Source: Chrysomallon squamiferum (Eukaryota; Mollusca; Gastropoda; Neomphalida; Peltospiridae). Taken from it: a DNA stretch of 64,000 nucleotides. The stretch lies in contig CM022674.1 in the NCBI GenBank assembly GCA_012295275.1, positions 12,502,364 to 12,566,363 of the forward strand. The letters are read 5' to 3'. Every line of letters starts with the position of its first letter. The first letter of the stretch is position 1. The notes under the pieces were generated by a model, which was not told the origin of the DNA, ran no database searches, and saw only the letters and a program-made list of their open reading frames with translations. Below are positions 11,714 to 23,304 of this stretch, piece by piece. The translations under genes were made by a program, and so were the position numbers.

Positions 11714-12751
11714 GTAAGTTGAAATTTTGCAGCATCTCCGGTTGTGAGGTTTCAATTTATCATCTCGCCTGGAATACTTTTCATACGCTGTTGTATTTTT
11801 AGAGTGAGAGTGCTAGAGTTTTTCTAAAATTGTTCAACTCACATAACAAACAAAAAAATAAAGCTTTTTTTTTTTAATATTATTTAATTTTGTTTTATAA
11901 CTTGTAAAATTTTATAAATTACTAAAGATTAAATGTTATTATATTATAATAATTATTATTATTTTTATTATTGTTAATTAATTTATTATAATAATTATTA
12001 CTTATTTTTTTATTTAATTATTTATTAAAATTCATTTAATATGTAAATAATACTATATGATGATTCTAAAATAATATTAGATTTTTTAAATTAAATTCAG
12101 CATTAAAAACAAAATTTTAAAAATCCAAAATCAACCCAAATTTCTCTATCAAAAAACCCAAAACAACTTAATAATATTTTTAAAAATATTTTTCAGTAAA
12201 GGTGCCTATTTTTATTTTGTGCTTTTATCATAATCTTTTTGCTGTGAATTTACATAAAAAATGTTGGACATTGATCATAAAGCTTGTTTCCTTTCATTTC
12301 TTTTTGCTGCTGGTTTAAATTTTATACACTGCCGATCCAATAAAAACCTATTTTGTTTTTCCTTCATCATTGCAAATTGCCATGATTCATTTGCACACAA
12401 TAAACACATCAGTATATTCCCATTTTGTGTTTCTGTGATGATTGTAAACAGCCATATCATTGCTTAAATACAATAAATATTTCAGTATGCTGCCATTTTG
12501 TGTTTCTATGGTAACCACAATGTTGCTTGCCAGTTTATTGCCTCATTTTCATTTCAGAGTTACACCATTTTATTTATTGTAGATGCCAATAAAACTTTGG
12601 TGTTTTTTGTTTCCATGGTGATAACAAAGTCTGTGTTGCTGTCTAATAATCGCTACAAATTCATTTCAGTGTTATTTTTAGTGTTCATTTGCCTGATTCA
12701 TTAATTATACCATTGTTTTTATTATTATTTTTTTTTAATTATTTATTTATT

Positions 12752-12811
<60 letters not shown>

Positions 12812-14102
12812 TTCAATTATGTTGTTATCCTTTTTTTATAAACAGAAATAAAATTGTTTAACAATGATATGAAATGCTCTTTCATAGACATTTGTTCTTG
12901 TTCTTTATTTAGTTTTAATTTTTATTTTTATTTACTTTTTTTTTTTAATTTTCCTGAAATTCTTTTTTTATTGTTTATAGAAGTAATATATATATTTTTT
13001 TAACTTAAATTTAAATTATAAGATTAACATTTTGCTTTCAGTTTAAGCTCTGGGAATATTCATTAATGTAGCTAAAATAGAGTTAAATAATATATTATTA
13101 AAATGATACTGATTTTAGACAAAAGATTGTACTTTCATTTAAAATAATGAAAAAATAATAAAAAATAAAAGTAATATTTTTAAGTATGACAATTTCTAAA
13201 AGAGTCATTATAGTAAAAAAAAGTTACTTGTAAACTACAAATAAAATAAAAAGTGTGATAGTAAATTAATTTTAAAAAATCTATGAACTAAAAATGTTTA
13301 AACTGAATAAAGTAAATATTTATGTAATCATTTGAAAATTGTATCAATTATATAATAAAATATATTTTTTAAAATGTATTAATAAAGTAAAAGTTTTCAA
13401 AAATAAAAATAAATGAACTTCAGAACTTTTATATGAAAAAAGATTATTGTTTGCTCCTTTTATTAAGATTATAATATCAATCAGTAATTGTTTTTATTTA
13501 TATGTTTGTTTGTTTATTTATTTATTTATTTTTTTGTTTAAATAATTATTTACAGTATCTTATGGATGTTTAGCTCTATATTTGCATCATTAGATACATA
13601 TCACATTATTACTTAATAATCAGTCATTTAGTCATCATCAAACTGTAATAACTTGTCAAATTAATATATGTCATCACATACTAAATACAGTAATAATATA
13701 TAGAAATATTTCATATATATATATCTCATCAGTTTCTACTACTATGTATATAATGATTTTATATTTAAATATGTTAATTAAATAAGCAAAATTAATAATA
13801 ATAACAACATAGATATTTTATATCAGTTATTAAAACTTATTAAATAAGAATTCTTCAAAGTTAATTTTTGTAAAGTGAATAATAAAAAATACAGTTTTGA
13901 AAATCATTGATTTGAAAATGTTAATATTCATAAAAAAATAATAATGAACAAACCATGAAATTGTAAATTATTATAATTATTTTTTGTATATGAAAATGTT
14001 TTTGTTGTTAGTTTTTTTTATAGTTTAATTATTATTATTTTGTTATTTTTTATTGTCATATTTGTTATTATATTATTGTGATTGTTATTATTATTATTAT
14101 TA

Positions 14103-14135
<33 letters not shown>

Positions 14136-14297
14136 CATTATTTTAATTATTTTTATTGTTATTGTTATTATTATAACCATAATTATTATTATTATTATTG
14201 TAAAACCCCAGACATCAAAGCTGCAGTTTTCTGAAAATGGGTATCAAACATTTACGACATTGAATTTGTTAATAAAACAATACTTTATATTTTTCAG
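11714..14297. other. Intron 10 (2.6 kb), AT-rich with microsatellites
   Basis: At 12290-12690 loosely related blocks recur about every 100 bases (ccattttgtgtttc, caataaa, atttcagt). (TTTA)n/(TTA)n lies at 12738-12810 and (TTA)n at 14085-14205. I looked for a further LDLa exon and saw no Cys-rich frame. Confidence 0.6.
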
Positions 14298-14428
14298 GTG
14301 CAGCTGGAATAGAAATCCAGATAACCCCGCAGCAGATGAGGGTGAGAACGGGGATGGACGTGTTCTTTGAGTGTGTCACCTCCGGGTCTCCCCCTCCCCC
14401 AGTCCAGTGGACCAGATCAGGAGACAGG
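14298..14428 (+). CDS. HSPG2: Perlecan exon 11: Ig domain 1, N-terminal half
   Basis: 131 nt, phase 1 in and phase 0 out, acceptor ttttcag, donor gtaagt. Reads AAGIEIQITPQQM, then FFECVTSG, SPPPPVQW: the first Ig Cys on strand B and the core Trp on strand C. It completes with exon 12. Confidence 0.93.
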
Positions 14429-15150
14429 GTAAGTCTTAGTTCAACAGATGTGTAAACTAAAATTAGGTGTAAACTAAAAAAAGTATTGTTCCATGATATT
14501 AAGTTGTTTCCTCTACTAATAATTAAATGTTCAGTGATGTTTCAGTTTTATATAAAAGTAAATTGGTTTTTAAAATGTATGTTAATGTTATCTGTTTAGA
14601 TAATGAGTTGAAATAAACAGAACATTTTTCTATTTAAGTTAAACTATTTTTGTCACATAATATAATGAAGAATATACTTTCAGCTAATTATCAAGTGATT
14701 TCAGTATTTCTTTTAGTGACAAAGCTTTAAAGTTTAAATGTTCAGCCAACCACATTTTAGAAGATTATCATTTGTTACTTTGCTAATCTGAAAACATTTT
14801 AATTTAATACAATTTTTTTTTGCTTTATTATGAATTGATTATGATAATTCCCTTACTGTTGTTAGTAACAAGATTTAAAAGTTTAAATTGTAATTTACCA
14901 AGTTACAAACTTTTATTATTATGTTTTTACTGACTGTTCATTACTGTTAAAGGGCAACTGAGATAATTATTATCATCATCTTTATCATTGTGATTATCAT
15001 AATCATTTTACTTATTATCATCATTATCACTGCCATAAACATTATTATTATTGTATAATCATCATTACTATTATTATCATCATTATCATCATCATCATCA
15101 TCATCATATTACTTCTATGAGTGACATCATTGTTATGATGATTGTTTCAG
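14429..15150. other. Intron 11 with (ATC)n-type run
   Basis: Interrupted (ATT)n/(ATC)n at about 14963-15110. Nothing else recognised. Confidence 0.6.
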
Positions 15151-15292
15151 AGTCTTCCACCAACTGCGACTATTGCAAATGGAGTTCTGACTATTAAGAC
15201 TGTCAGAGAGGAAGATGCTGGTGACTACATCTGCGCTGCTGTCACTGACACTGGTACTGTTCAAGGGACGGCAAGACTGCAAGTAGACTTCA
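15151..15292 (+). CDS. HSPG2: Perlecan exon 12: Ig domain 1, C-terminal half
   Basis: 142 nt, phase 0 in and phase 1 out, acceptor attgtttcag, donor gtgagt. NGVLTIKTV (strand E), then EEDAGDYICAA with the second Ig Cys in the classic DxGxYxC motif, then the G strand ARLQVDF. An Ig placed between two LDLa arrays differs from the vertebrate order of four LDLa then Ig. Confidence 0.94.
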
Positions 15293-15724
15293 GTGAGTTG
15301 TCGCAATTACTCTCTGTCACTAAGAAATATTAAATATCTTTGGTGGTCTTTGGAATTATTGTTGTTGTTTTATATTTTTTTGATTATATAAATGTGATGT
15401 TACTTTTATTATTATATTGTTGCTATTATGATTATCATCATTATAAATTTCTTTTATTTTATTATATTTTATATTATTTTATTTTTCTTCTTTTTAATAT
15501 TATTATTTTATTTTTGTTATTTTGAAATTTTCTTCATTTTATTTTCATTTTATTTTTAGTATTTTACTTTTATCCTTTTTAATATTGTTATTATTATTAT
15601 ATTTTATTTTTATTATCTTCTTCCAATTCTTCATATTATTATTATTATTATTATTATTACTATTATTATTGTTGTTGTTGTTGTTGTTGGTTGGTGATAA
15701 CTGTGTCATGTTTTGTGTTTAAAG
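15293..15724. other. Intron 12, T-rich with (TTA)n and (GTT)n
   Basis: (ATT)n at about 15634-15668 followed by (GTT)n at 15669-15690. The acceptor of exon 13 (tgtttaaag) has a weak pyrimidine tract. Confidence 0.6.
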
Positions 15725-15868
15725 TTGGACCGCCGACACGTGGACCTGACAGTGGGCCGTGTCGTGCTGACGAGGCAACGTGTAAGAATGGACAGTGTAT
15801 TCCACGAGACTACGTCTGTGATGGAGAACAGGACTGTTCTGACGGCTCAGATGAAGGCAGCAGCTGCA
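15725..15868 (+). CDS. HSPG2: Perlecan exon 13: LDLa module 11 (canonical type)
   Basis: 48 codons, phase 1-1, donor gtgagt. [11 protein letters not shown] linker then [35 protein letters not shown]. Here the calcium-site CDG is intact, unlike the first ten modules. The linker has one Ser-Gly (DSG) next to acid, a weak candidate for glycosaminoglycan attachment. Confidence 0.93.
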
Positions 15869-15887
15869 GTGAGTACAGAGTTTAATA

Positions 15888-16145
15888 GTTGTTTGGAATG
15901 TAGTATGTTGTATAGAGAACTGGGAAGTACTGATTATTTAAAAGTTGTTTGGAATGTAGTATGTTGTATAGAGAACTGGGAAGTACTGATTATTTAAAAG
16001 TTGTTGTTTGGAATGTAGTATGTTGTATAGAGAACTGGGAAGTACTGATTATTTAAAAGTTGTTGTTTGGAATGTAGTATGTTGTATAGAGAACTGGGAA
16101 GTACTGATTATTTAAAAGTTGTTGTTTGGAATGTAGTATCTTGTT
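15888..16145. repeat. 56-59-bp tandem repeat, about 4.5 copies
   Basis: ggaatgtagtatgttgtata recurs at 15895, 15951, 16010 and 16069, with a variant at 16128. The units are nearly identical, so the expansion is recent. The array starts 20 bases after the exon 13 donor. Confidence 0.93.
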
Positions 16146-16540
16146 TGTAGAACTGGGAAGAGCATCCAGTACAGTTTTCTCACCTATATTTTGATAACTG
16201 ATTTGTTTATTTTTATCTTTATTTTTATTTTATTTTATTTTATTTTATTTTATTATTATTTCAAAAATACTTTTAATTGTTGATAATACTTTTAATTGTG
16301 TCTTCTCACTGACATAAAACTCATTATAATATTTTTTGATAGTGTCTTTTCCTTTCCTGAAATGCTAAATATGCTATTGTATACTATTTATTCAAATTTC
16401 AGTTTATAAGCTGAAAGTTTATATCTTATAAACAGGAAAACATAATTTTAAAAATGCTGGATGTCACATTTAAAGTTTTATATTTTGTATGAATCTCTGG
16501 TGTAATAATTTTTGTTTTAAAATTTAAAAAATTGTTACAG

Positions 16541-16660
16541 GTGTTCCACTTCCTTGTGAACCAAATGAGTTCAAGTGTAACAACGGCCGATGTGCAATGA
16601 AGATCTGGCGATGTGACGGTGACAATGACTGCGGTGATGGCTCTGATGAACTCAACTGTC
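16541..16660 (+). CDS. HSPG2: Perlecan exon 14: LDLa module 12 (canonical type)
   Basis: 40 codons, phase 1-1, acceptor attgttacag, donor gtatgt. GVPLP then [35 protein letters not shown]. It has the W-R-C-D-G-x-x-D-C arrangement typical of calcium-binding LDLa domains. Confidence 0.94.
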
Positions 16661-16676
16661 GTATGTATTTTTCATG

Positions 16677-16794
<118 letters not shown>

Positions 16795-16850
16795 ATGTGT
16801 GTGTGATAATCTGTTTTAAATATTAAACTTGATTTTTTATTTTTTTTTAG

Positions 16851-16982
16851 CAACCCGAGAGCCAGGTGCCCCTTGCCGTGCTGATGAGTACAAGTGTGTG
16901 GGTGGGGACCAGTGTATCCCTGCCAGTTACCAGTGTGACGGAGAGATTGACTGTCAGGATCGCTCAGACGAGATCGGATGTG
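16851..16982 (+). CDS. HSPG2: Perlecan exon 15: LDLa module 13 (canonical type)
   Basis: 44 codons, phase 1-1, acceptor ttttttttag, donor gtcagt. TREPGAP then [40 protein letters not shown] replaces DGSDE, as in the last perlecan LDLa of vertebrates as I recall it, which supports orthology of this module. Confidence 0.93.
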
Positions 16983-17868
16983 GTCAGTTATTTAGTATAT
17001 TAAATATGTAATACTGGTGTTAAATACTGTGTTATTACATTAGTTAATATATTAAATATGTAACATAAATTATTGAGCTATTAAGTTATTTAATAAATTT
17101 AATATGTAATTCAGATAGGTGTTAAATACTGAGTTATCACATTAGTTAATATATTTAATAATATGTAATATAAGAAAGAGTTACTACATTAGTTAATATA
17201 TTTAATATATAATAAAAATACTGAGTTATTACATTAGTTAATATATTTATTACACAACACAATAAAATAAAGTGTTATATTATTTAATTAATTTAAAATA
17301 AAATACAGATAGTTATTACACAGCTGGCTATTAGCTATGATTATTTATATATAGTAATAAAAAAGTTATTGGTCAGATAACTTAGGCTTGGGATTTTAAT
17401 TATTTTTTAAAACAGAATAAAAAAAGTTACTTTTATTTATTGTTAATTAATTAATACACAGATAAACAAATACGTTTTTATTACAAATATAAGAATGAAT
17501 AAATATATACAGTACTTTGTGTTACACTAAATACAGGTTGGTTTATGCTGCAGTTTTCAACAGTTAAAATTACAAACAACATTTTTTTAAAGATTTCAGT
17601 TTAAACAATCAATAGTTAAAAATTATATCAACTTAGATAAGCTGAAACTATAATTAAGATACCAAGAAATAATTTCTTTCATTATACTATTATTATTCCT
17701 TCTTTATTTTGTCTAATTTTCTTTTTTTTTTTTTTTTACTTCTTCCCCTTTACTTTTCTTTCTTTTTTCATTCTTCTCTTTTCTTCTTTTTCTTCTTCCT
17801 TCCTTTATTTTACCAACTTACACATATTTAAAAAAAAATAATTTCATTTTACTTTTTCTTTCCTTTAG
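16983..17868. repeat. Intron 15: degenerate repeats and pyrimidine tract
   Basis: At 17000-17260 the phrases gagttattacattagtta and atatttaatatg recur three to four times at 60-70-base spacing. At 17697-17810 the strand is nearly all C and T. Confidence 0.6.
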
Positions 17869-18156
17869 CATCACCAACCATCATCAAACCACCAGTTCCT
17901 AGGATTGAAGTTGAGGTAGGTGGAACTTTCACAGTTATCTGCGAAGCAGTCGGTGTGCCAACGCCATTGATTGTGTGGCGTCTGAACTGGGGCAACATCC
18001 CATCTGGGTCTCGGGTTAGGACCACGTCCAACAACGGCCTTGGTACACTGGTTGTCTCCAACGCGGTCCCCGAAGATTCTGGAGCCTACACTTGTGAAGC
18101 AATCAACAATCGCGCCAGTCTGTTTGCTATGCCGGACGCCATTGTTATTGTCAGAC
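17869..18156 (+). CDS. HSPG2: Perlecan exon 16: Ig domain 2, complete
   Basis: 96 codons, phase 1-1, acceptor tcctttag, donor gtgagt. A complete Ig in one exon: FTVICEAVG (first Cys), PTPLIVWRLNWGNIP (core Trp), GLGTLVVSNAV, then EDSGAYTCEAINN (second Cys). The WRLNWGxIP signature is characteristic of the perlecan Ig that precedes the laminin-like region. Confidence 0.96.
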
Positions 18157-18231
18157 GTGAGTTTTTATTTTTTATTAGTTTTTTAATTAAATAATATAAA
18201 TATTTTTGTTATTATTATTTTATTATTATTA

Positions 18232-18283
<52 letters not shown>

Positions 18284-18643
18284 AAGCTTTTATAAATATT
18301 TTTATTTTTTCAACTTTTTTTCTTCTCAAGAACATTATTAAAAATTTTAAAATGTATTTTGGAGAAGATTTATTATTATTTTGAAATGGAAAAAAAAAAT
18401 TATTTACACTAATAATTTCTTTTAGTAATAATTGTTATGGAAAATAAATAATAATATAAGATGACAAGAATAATTCATTTTAGTAAATACAACAGATTTT
18501 AGAAATAATTTAAATTTATGTAAATAATATTAATTTACATAAATAATTTAAATTTATGTGAATAGTACTAATTTACGTAAGTAATTTTAATTTATGTAAA
18601 AAACACAAATGTAAAGAGTGTTATAAAAATACCTGTGTTGTAG
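18157..18643. other. Intron 16: (TTA)n and short AT repeats
   Basis: (TTA)n at 18208-18275. At 18500-18600, aatttaaatttatgtaa and taatttacataa alternate; these are partly inverted and could pair. Confidence 0.6.
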
Positions 18644-18768
18644 GCTTGGCTGGGGTGTGTCGACCCCCGAGGTTCAATGTGGGGGCTAAGAGAGAAGATG
18701 ACTGTATTCGATGTTTCTGCTTCGGCCAAACTGAGACTTGCTACAGCACAAATCTAGAAAAATCAAAG
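18644..18768 (+). CDS. HSPG2: Perlecan exon 17: split LE module before LamB 1
   Basis: 125 nt, phase 1 in, phase 0 out, acceptor tgttgtag, donor gtgaaa. GVCRPPRFNVGAKR then DCIRCFCFGQTETC: the start of the laminin EGF-like module that is interrupted by the laminin IV domain. It corresponds to exons 27 and 38 of the next two blocks. Confidence 0.92.
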
Positions 18769-18797
18769 GTGAAATGTAGTTTGAGTTTCTTCTTCTT

Positions 18798-18829
<32 letters not shown>

Positions 18830-19300
18830 TCATTCATTTATATTTAAATTTATTTATATTTTTTATATTTTTTTAAAGAACTTTTTTAAAATATTTTTTT
18901 AAAGTTTTTTTTTAATAAAATTTTGAAATATTAACTGCTTCTTTTATTGAGGTTTATTGTTATTGTTACTGTTACAATTTCATTATTATTTTTCTTATTT
19001 TAACATTTATTTGAAAGTTAAAACATAATAAATTGTACACTTTATTCACAGTATTAATTTAAAAATATAAATAATAATAACTATAGTATTTATTTATTTA
19101 TTTATTCATTCATTTATTTATTTATTTATTTTTATTTTTTATTTTTAAATATTTAAATTTGATTTTTTATTTCTGTTCATTTACTAAATTTCATTTAATA
19201 CCACTAAAACGTCACTTCTTATGTGAAAAACTAAAACACCATATTTAACCTAATAATTAAAACAATGTATATTTGATTATTTGTGTTTGTTTTAAATCAG
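18769..19300. other. Intron 17: (TTTA)n runs
   Basis: (TTTA)n at about 18797-18832 and 19087-19133. Nothing else recognised. Confidence 0.6.
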
Positions 19301-19474
19301 ATCACTCTAGGAAATCAGATCAACATGATTCGGCGAGGAGATATTCAGCCGGTAGAAGAAAGTTACATTCAGTTCGTGCCCTCGTCTCGACAGTTCATTG
19401 TCAGAGACTTTAATCGTCAGTTTCCACATGGGTCATACTACTGGTCACTTCCTTCACAGTTCCTTGGCAACAGG
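19301..19474 (+). CDS. HSPG2: Perlecan exon 18: LamB (laminin IV) 1, part 1
   Basis: 58 codons, phase 0-0, acceptor tttaaatcag, donor gtgagt. ITLGNQINMIRRGDIQ at the start, then QFIVRDF and YYWSLPSQFLGN: the YYWxLPxxFLGN motif is the hallmark of laminin IV domains. It contains an RGD at 19334-19342. Confidence 0.94.
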
Positions 19475-19985
19475 GTGAGTGGTTATTAATTTTAAATTTG
19501 ATTTATTATTATTATTAATTTTGTTGTTTTTACTATTAGTATAATTATTATTATTACTATTATTCTATTATTATTGATGTTGTTGTTACTATTGTTCTTC
19601 TTATATTATTATTATTTTTTATTTTTTATTTATTTAATTATTTACTCTTTTCTTTCTTTTTTCTTATTACTTTGATGTATTGTCATGTGTTATTTATTTA
19701 TTTATTTATTTATTTTTGTTATTTTATTTATATTTATTCGTTTATCTTTATTATTATTATTATTTATAATTACTTTTTTTTAATGTTGGTGTAGAGAATC
19801 TCTTAAACTTTTTTTTTTTTTTCATTATCAAATATCGTTTTCTAGATTTTCTTTTCTTACATTTTCTCCCTATTTTAATGGATTTTGTTGTAGAAGTTTG
19901 TGCTTTTTCTCCCTATTTTAATAAACAATGTTGTAGAAATCTGTTTTATCTTCATTGGTGTATTTTAAAAGTTGTTTGTTTTCAG
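19475..19985. other. Intron 18, T-rich with short (TTA)n and (TTTA)n
   Basis: Only low-complexity ATT and TTTA runs. Confidence 0.6.
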
Positions 19986-20095
19986 CTGACAAATTCTGGA
20001 GGTGACTTCCATGTTAGACCTATTACACTGTTCAGTTTGACATCATACATTTAGGCTTTCCTCAACCCACACAGGACCCTGGCGTTGTCATCTCG
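19986..20095 (+). CDS. HSPG2: Perlecan exon 19: LamB 1, part 2 (frame broken by one base)
   Basis: Strong acceptor ttgtttgttttcag is followed by LTNSGGDFHV, matching the VSSYGG start of the equivalent exons 29 and 40. From about 20018 the meaningful frame is the other one: YYTVQFDIIHLGF and PTQDPGVVIS, then donor gtatct. The exon has 110 nt where phase 0-0 needs a multiple of three, so one base seems missing between about 20009 and 20024. Alternatively the acceptor is gttag at 20013-20017, giving an open 78-nt exon without the GG motif. Confidence 0.75.
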
Positions 20096-20743
20096 GTATC
20101 TGTTTATCTTTTATTTTATTTATTTTATTTTTTTAAATTTTATTTATTTATATTTGTATTTATTTTATTTTTTTATTTTTTTATTTTTTTTAATTTTTTA
20201 TATTATCATGATTATTATTATTATCATTTAATTATTATATTTTATTTTTATTATTTTTTCATTTTGTTTATTATATATTTTATTTATTATTTTTTTCTTT
20301 AGTTTCTTTATTATTTATTAATTTATTTTGTACTTATTTTTATTTATCTTTTTGATTTTTTATATTATTTATTTGTTTGTTTTTATGTCAATACAGTTAT
20401 TTATTTATTATTTTACTTTGAATATTGTTTCATTACAATTTATTTTTTTAATAAAATTTGCAGATATTCTTTATTTATAATACTTTTCGCTTATTCTTAC
20501 AAATTTATTTATTTATTTATTTATTTATTTATTACATTCTGTTACAGTTGTTCTTTCACATTTTATCAACAAGAAATGAAAAAGCAGATAAACAAATAAT
20601 AAGATATTTTTTTGCAGATTATAATTTTAATTTATTTCAGACTTTCTAATTAACAAATAATTTTGAAATCAATTCTGAATAACATAATTTTAATAATAAT
20701 TAATATAATTACCTGGATTTTACCTTTAATTAATTAATTTCAG
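20096..20743. other. Intron 19, T-rich low complexity
   Basis: Irregular TTTA and TTTTA runs, especially 20105-20450. No exon seen. Confidence 0.6.
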
Positions 20744-20827
20744 GGTAACGGCATTACTCTTTACCACAGAGTGGCAGGTGAACTGGATCCATCTTTGACT
20801 AACGATGTAAAAATACCTTTGGTTGAG
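20744..20827 (+). CDS. HSPG2: Perlecan exon 20: LamB 1, part 3
   Basis: 28 codons, phase 0-0, acceptor taatttcag, donor gtgagt. GNGITLYHRVAGELDPS then VKIPLVE. It is the same length as exons 30 and 41, and all three contain a G-x-x-I/L-x-L core. Confidence 0.93.
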
Positions 20828-20904
20828 GTGAGTTTCTTTACTAAATTATAAATATTTTATTTTTTAATCTTATTTCCTTTCTGATGTTTTCTAAGAAAAA
20901 AATA

Positions 20905-21090
20905 TTAAAATAAAAAAATAAAAGTAAATAAATAAATAATAATAATAAATAAATAAATAAATAAATAAATACAAATTTAAAAAATATAATAAAATTCTAT
21001 GGGTATGTATGCATTTGTACATGTGTTCATTCATATGTATGTATCTGTATGTATGTATGTATGTATGTGTATATATATGTATGTGTATGT
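20905..21090. repeat. (AAAT)n and (ATGT)n microsatellites
   Basis: AAAT/AAT runs at 20925-20970 and ATGT/GTAT runs at 21003-21090 in intron 20. Confidence 0.75.
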
Positions 21091-21284
21091 ATGTATCAAT
21101 GTACAATGAGTAAATTATTTGTTTTATAGAGTTGAAAGGACATCATAAGAAACATGATGATATCTCCTGTTCTTTTTCTTCTTCTCGTTCTTTTTCTTTG
21201 TATTATTAGGTTTTGTTGTTCTCATTATTGTTATTATAACTTTTTGTTATTACTATTACTGTTTACTGTTATTGCAAATGTTAC

Positions 21285-21609
<325 letters not shown>

Positions 21610-21611
21610 AG

Positions 21612-21757
21612 TCGGCCTGGGACAGAAGTGATGGACCAAGGCGTGGTGACACACCCATCTCTGAGTACGCCTCTCGTGAAGATCTGATGATGGTTCTACA
21701 AAACGTAACCTCCATCTTGATCAGAGCCAGATACGACGTTCAGCAGACATCTGTCAG
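21612..21757 (+). CDS. HSPG2: Perlecan exon 21: LamB 1, part 4
   Basis: 146 nt, phase 0 in, phase 2 out, acceptor attattacag, donor gtaacc. SAWDRSDGPRRGDTPISEY, then SREDLMMVLQNV, SILIRARYD: the LMMxLxxVxxILIRA helix is the conserved end of LamB. It is nine codons longer than exon 31. The RGD followed by TP at 21642-21650 is a candidate integrin site. Confidence 0.94.
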
Positions 21758-22279
21758 GTAACCATGGTTACCACTGTTTTAAACAGTGATGTTTATTTTA
21801 GATTATTTTGTTGTGGGTTTTTTCCTTGCATTTGTTTTCTGGGTTTATTTAATTATTCATCTGCAGTTTTCATGTCACATTTAAAGGCAAAAGGTGGGTT
21901 TCAAAAAGATAATACTGTAACATCCAAAACTAACTACTATTATCATCACCATTACAATTTATTATTCCAGTTGTTGTTTTTTCTATTATTATTACCTATT
22001 ATTATTATTTTTTTTATTTGTTACTGTTACTATTACTGTTAATGCTATTATTATATTATTATTTATTTATATTAATACTCATAATGTTATTTATTATTCT
22101 TATTCCTGTTATTATTATTATTATTATTACCATTATTATTGTTATCATTATTTTAACTATGATCATTATTATTATTATAATTACTGTTATTGTTTTGTTA
22201 CTGTTACTATTATTAACATTATCATTTTAGTATTATCATTATCTTTATTATTGTTATTGTTATTGTTGTTATATAACAG
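21758..22279. other. Intron 21 with (TTA)n-type runs
   Basis: Interrupted ATT/TTG repeats over 21955-22275, running into the acceptor. Nothing else recognised. Confidence 0.6.
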
Positions 22280-22391
22280 AATCAGCAATGTGTTGCTGTC
22301 GACTGCTGTATCACAAACTACAGGACTGGGCCGAGCTGAGTTGGTGGAGGACTGTACTTGTCCTACAGGATACGCAGGACTGTCCTGTGAG
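22280..22391 (+). CDS. HSPG2: Perlecan exon 22: end of LamB 1 and return to LE
   Basis: 112 nt, phase 2 in, phase 0 out, acceptor tataacag, donor gtaagt. ISNVLLSTAVSQTT, then LVEDCTCPTGYAGLSCE: the CxCPxGYxGLSCE motif resumes the interrupted LE module. Same length as exon 32. Confidence 0.95.
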
Positions 22392-22434
22392 GTAAGTCAC
22401 CCATACCCAGACACATGCAGTCACACCCAGACAC

Positions 22435-22582
22435 ATGCACACAGATGTACAAACACATAGATACCAGATACACACACACACAAAGAGAGAGAGAGAGAGA
22501 GAGACAGAACAGAGAGAGACAGATACAGATACAGACATAAACACACAGACACAGATAGATACAGAAAGAGAGAGAGAGAGAG
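22435..22582. repeat. (CA)n and (AG)n microsatellite, intron 22
   Basis: CACA words, then an AG run at 22483-22503, then mixed AGAC and GAGA to 22582. Confidence 0.85.
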
Positions 22583-22705
22583 AATGTACTATTTGTGATC
22601 ATTTTAAAATCACAACACACAAAGATGATTGTCAAAATAACAGTAATGACATAATGAGAATTTTTGATGCTCATCATTAATTTCTCTGATTTGTGTTTGT
22701 TTTAG

Positions 22706-22818
22706 AAATGTGCTGCAGGTTTTTCCGAGTTGAGCGAGGTCGTTACCTAGGAGAGTGTTTGCCTTGTCAGTGTAACGGACATTCAAACGACTGTGACCCC
22801 CTCACTGGAACCTGCAAT
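22706..22818 (+). CDS. HSPG2: Perlecan exon 23: LE module (frame broken by one base)
   Basis: Acceptor tgttttag, donor gtaaca. It opens as KCAAGF, then the frame shifts and continues as RVERGRYLGECLPCQCNGHS and DPLTGTCN. The break lies in the T5 run at 22720-22724. The exon has 113 nt where its counterpart exon 33 has 114, and adding one base to the T run would restore a normal LE of the CxAGxxRVExxxYLGxC type. The slip is in a homopolymer, the usual place for a sequencing indel. Confidence 0.88.
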
Positions 22819-23176
22819 GTAACAAAACCTTCACTCAGTTTAGATTTAAATTATTGTTTAAGAGTTTGGTTAATGTTTGGATTTAATTTTTTATCATTAA
22901 ATACAACTTTTTCAAAATTTCATGTTAATTTGTTTGTTTGTTAATTTAAAATTTTAACTTTTTTTTAAATTGTTTTGGTATTTTTATTTTTTGGTATTTT
23001 TATAGAAAAGTATAAATTATATTTATCTATTTTTTTTATTTCTATTTTTATTTTATTTTTTTTATTTATTTCAAGTTTAAGTAATATTATAAATGTATAT
23101 TTAAAAATACCCCCATATTTAGAGACAAATGATATTTGAAAACTGAAGAAATTTTATTTTTAAATGTCTATTTTAG
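22819..23176. other. Intron 23, nothing recognised
   Basis: T- and A-rich, no array. Confidence 0.6.
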
Positions 23177-23304
23177 AACTGTCAACACAACACTGCCGGG
23201 CCTCTGTGTAATCTCTGTGCCGAGGGTTACGTTGGCAACGCCCGTCGTGGCACCCCGTCAGACTGTCAACCCTGTCCCTGTCCACTCACAGTTCCATCCA
23301 ATCA
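23177..23304 (+). CDS. HSPG2: Perlecan exon 24: LE module
   Basis: 128 nt, phase 0 in, phase 2 out, acceptor ctattttag, donor gtgagt. [42 protein letters not shown]. Same length as exons 34 and 44, which share the NCQxNTxGxxC start and the CPCPLT end. Confidence 0.95.

Noticed and set aside
12261-12704. Two overlapping-strand ORFs of 60-68 codons in intron 10
   Set aside because: Hydrophobic, low information, overlapping on opposite strands, within a degenerate repeat; no domain seen.
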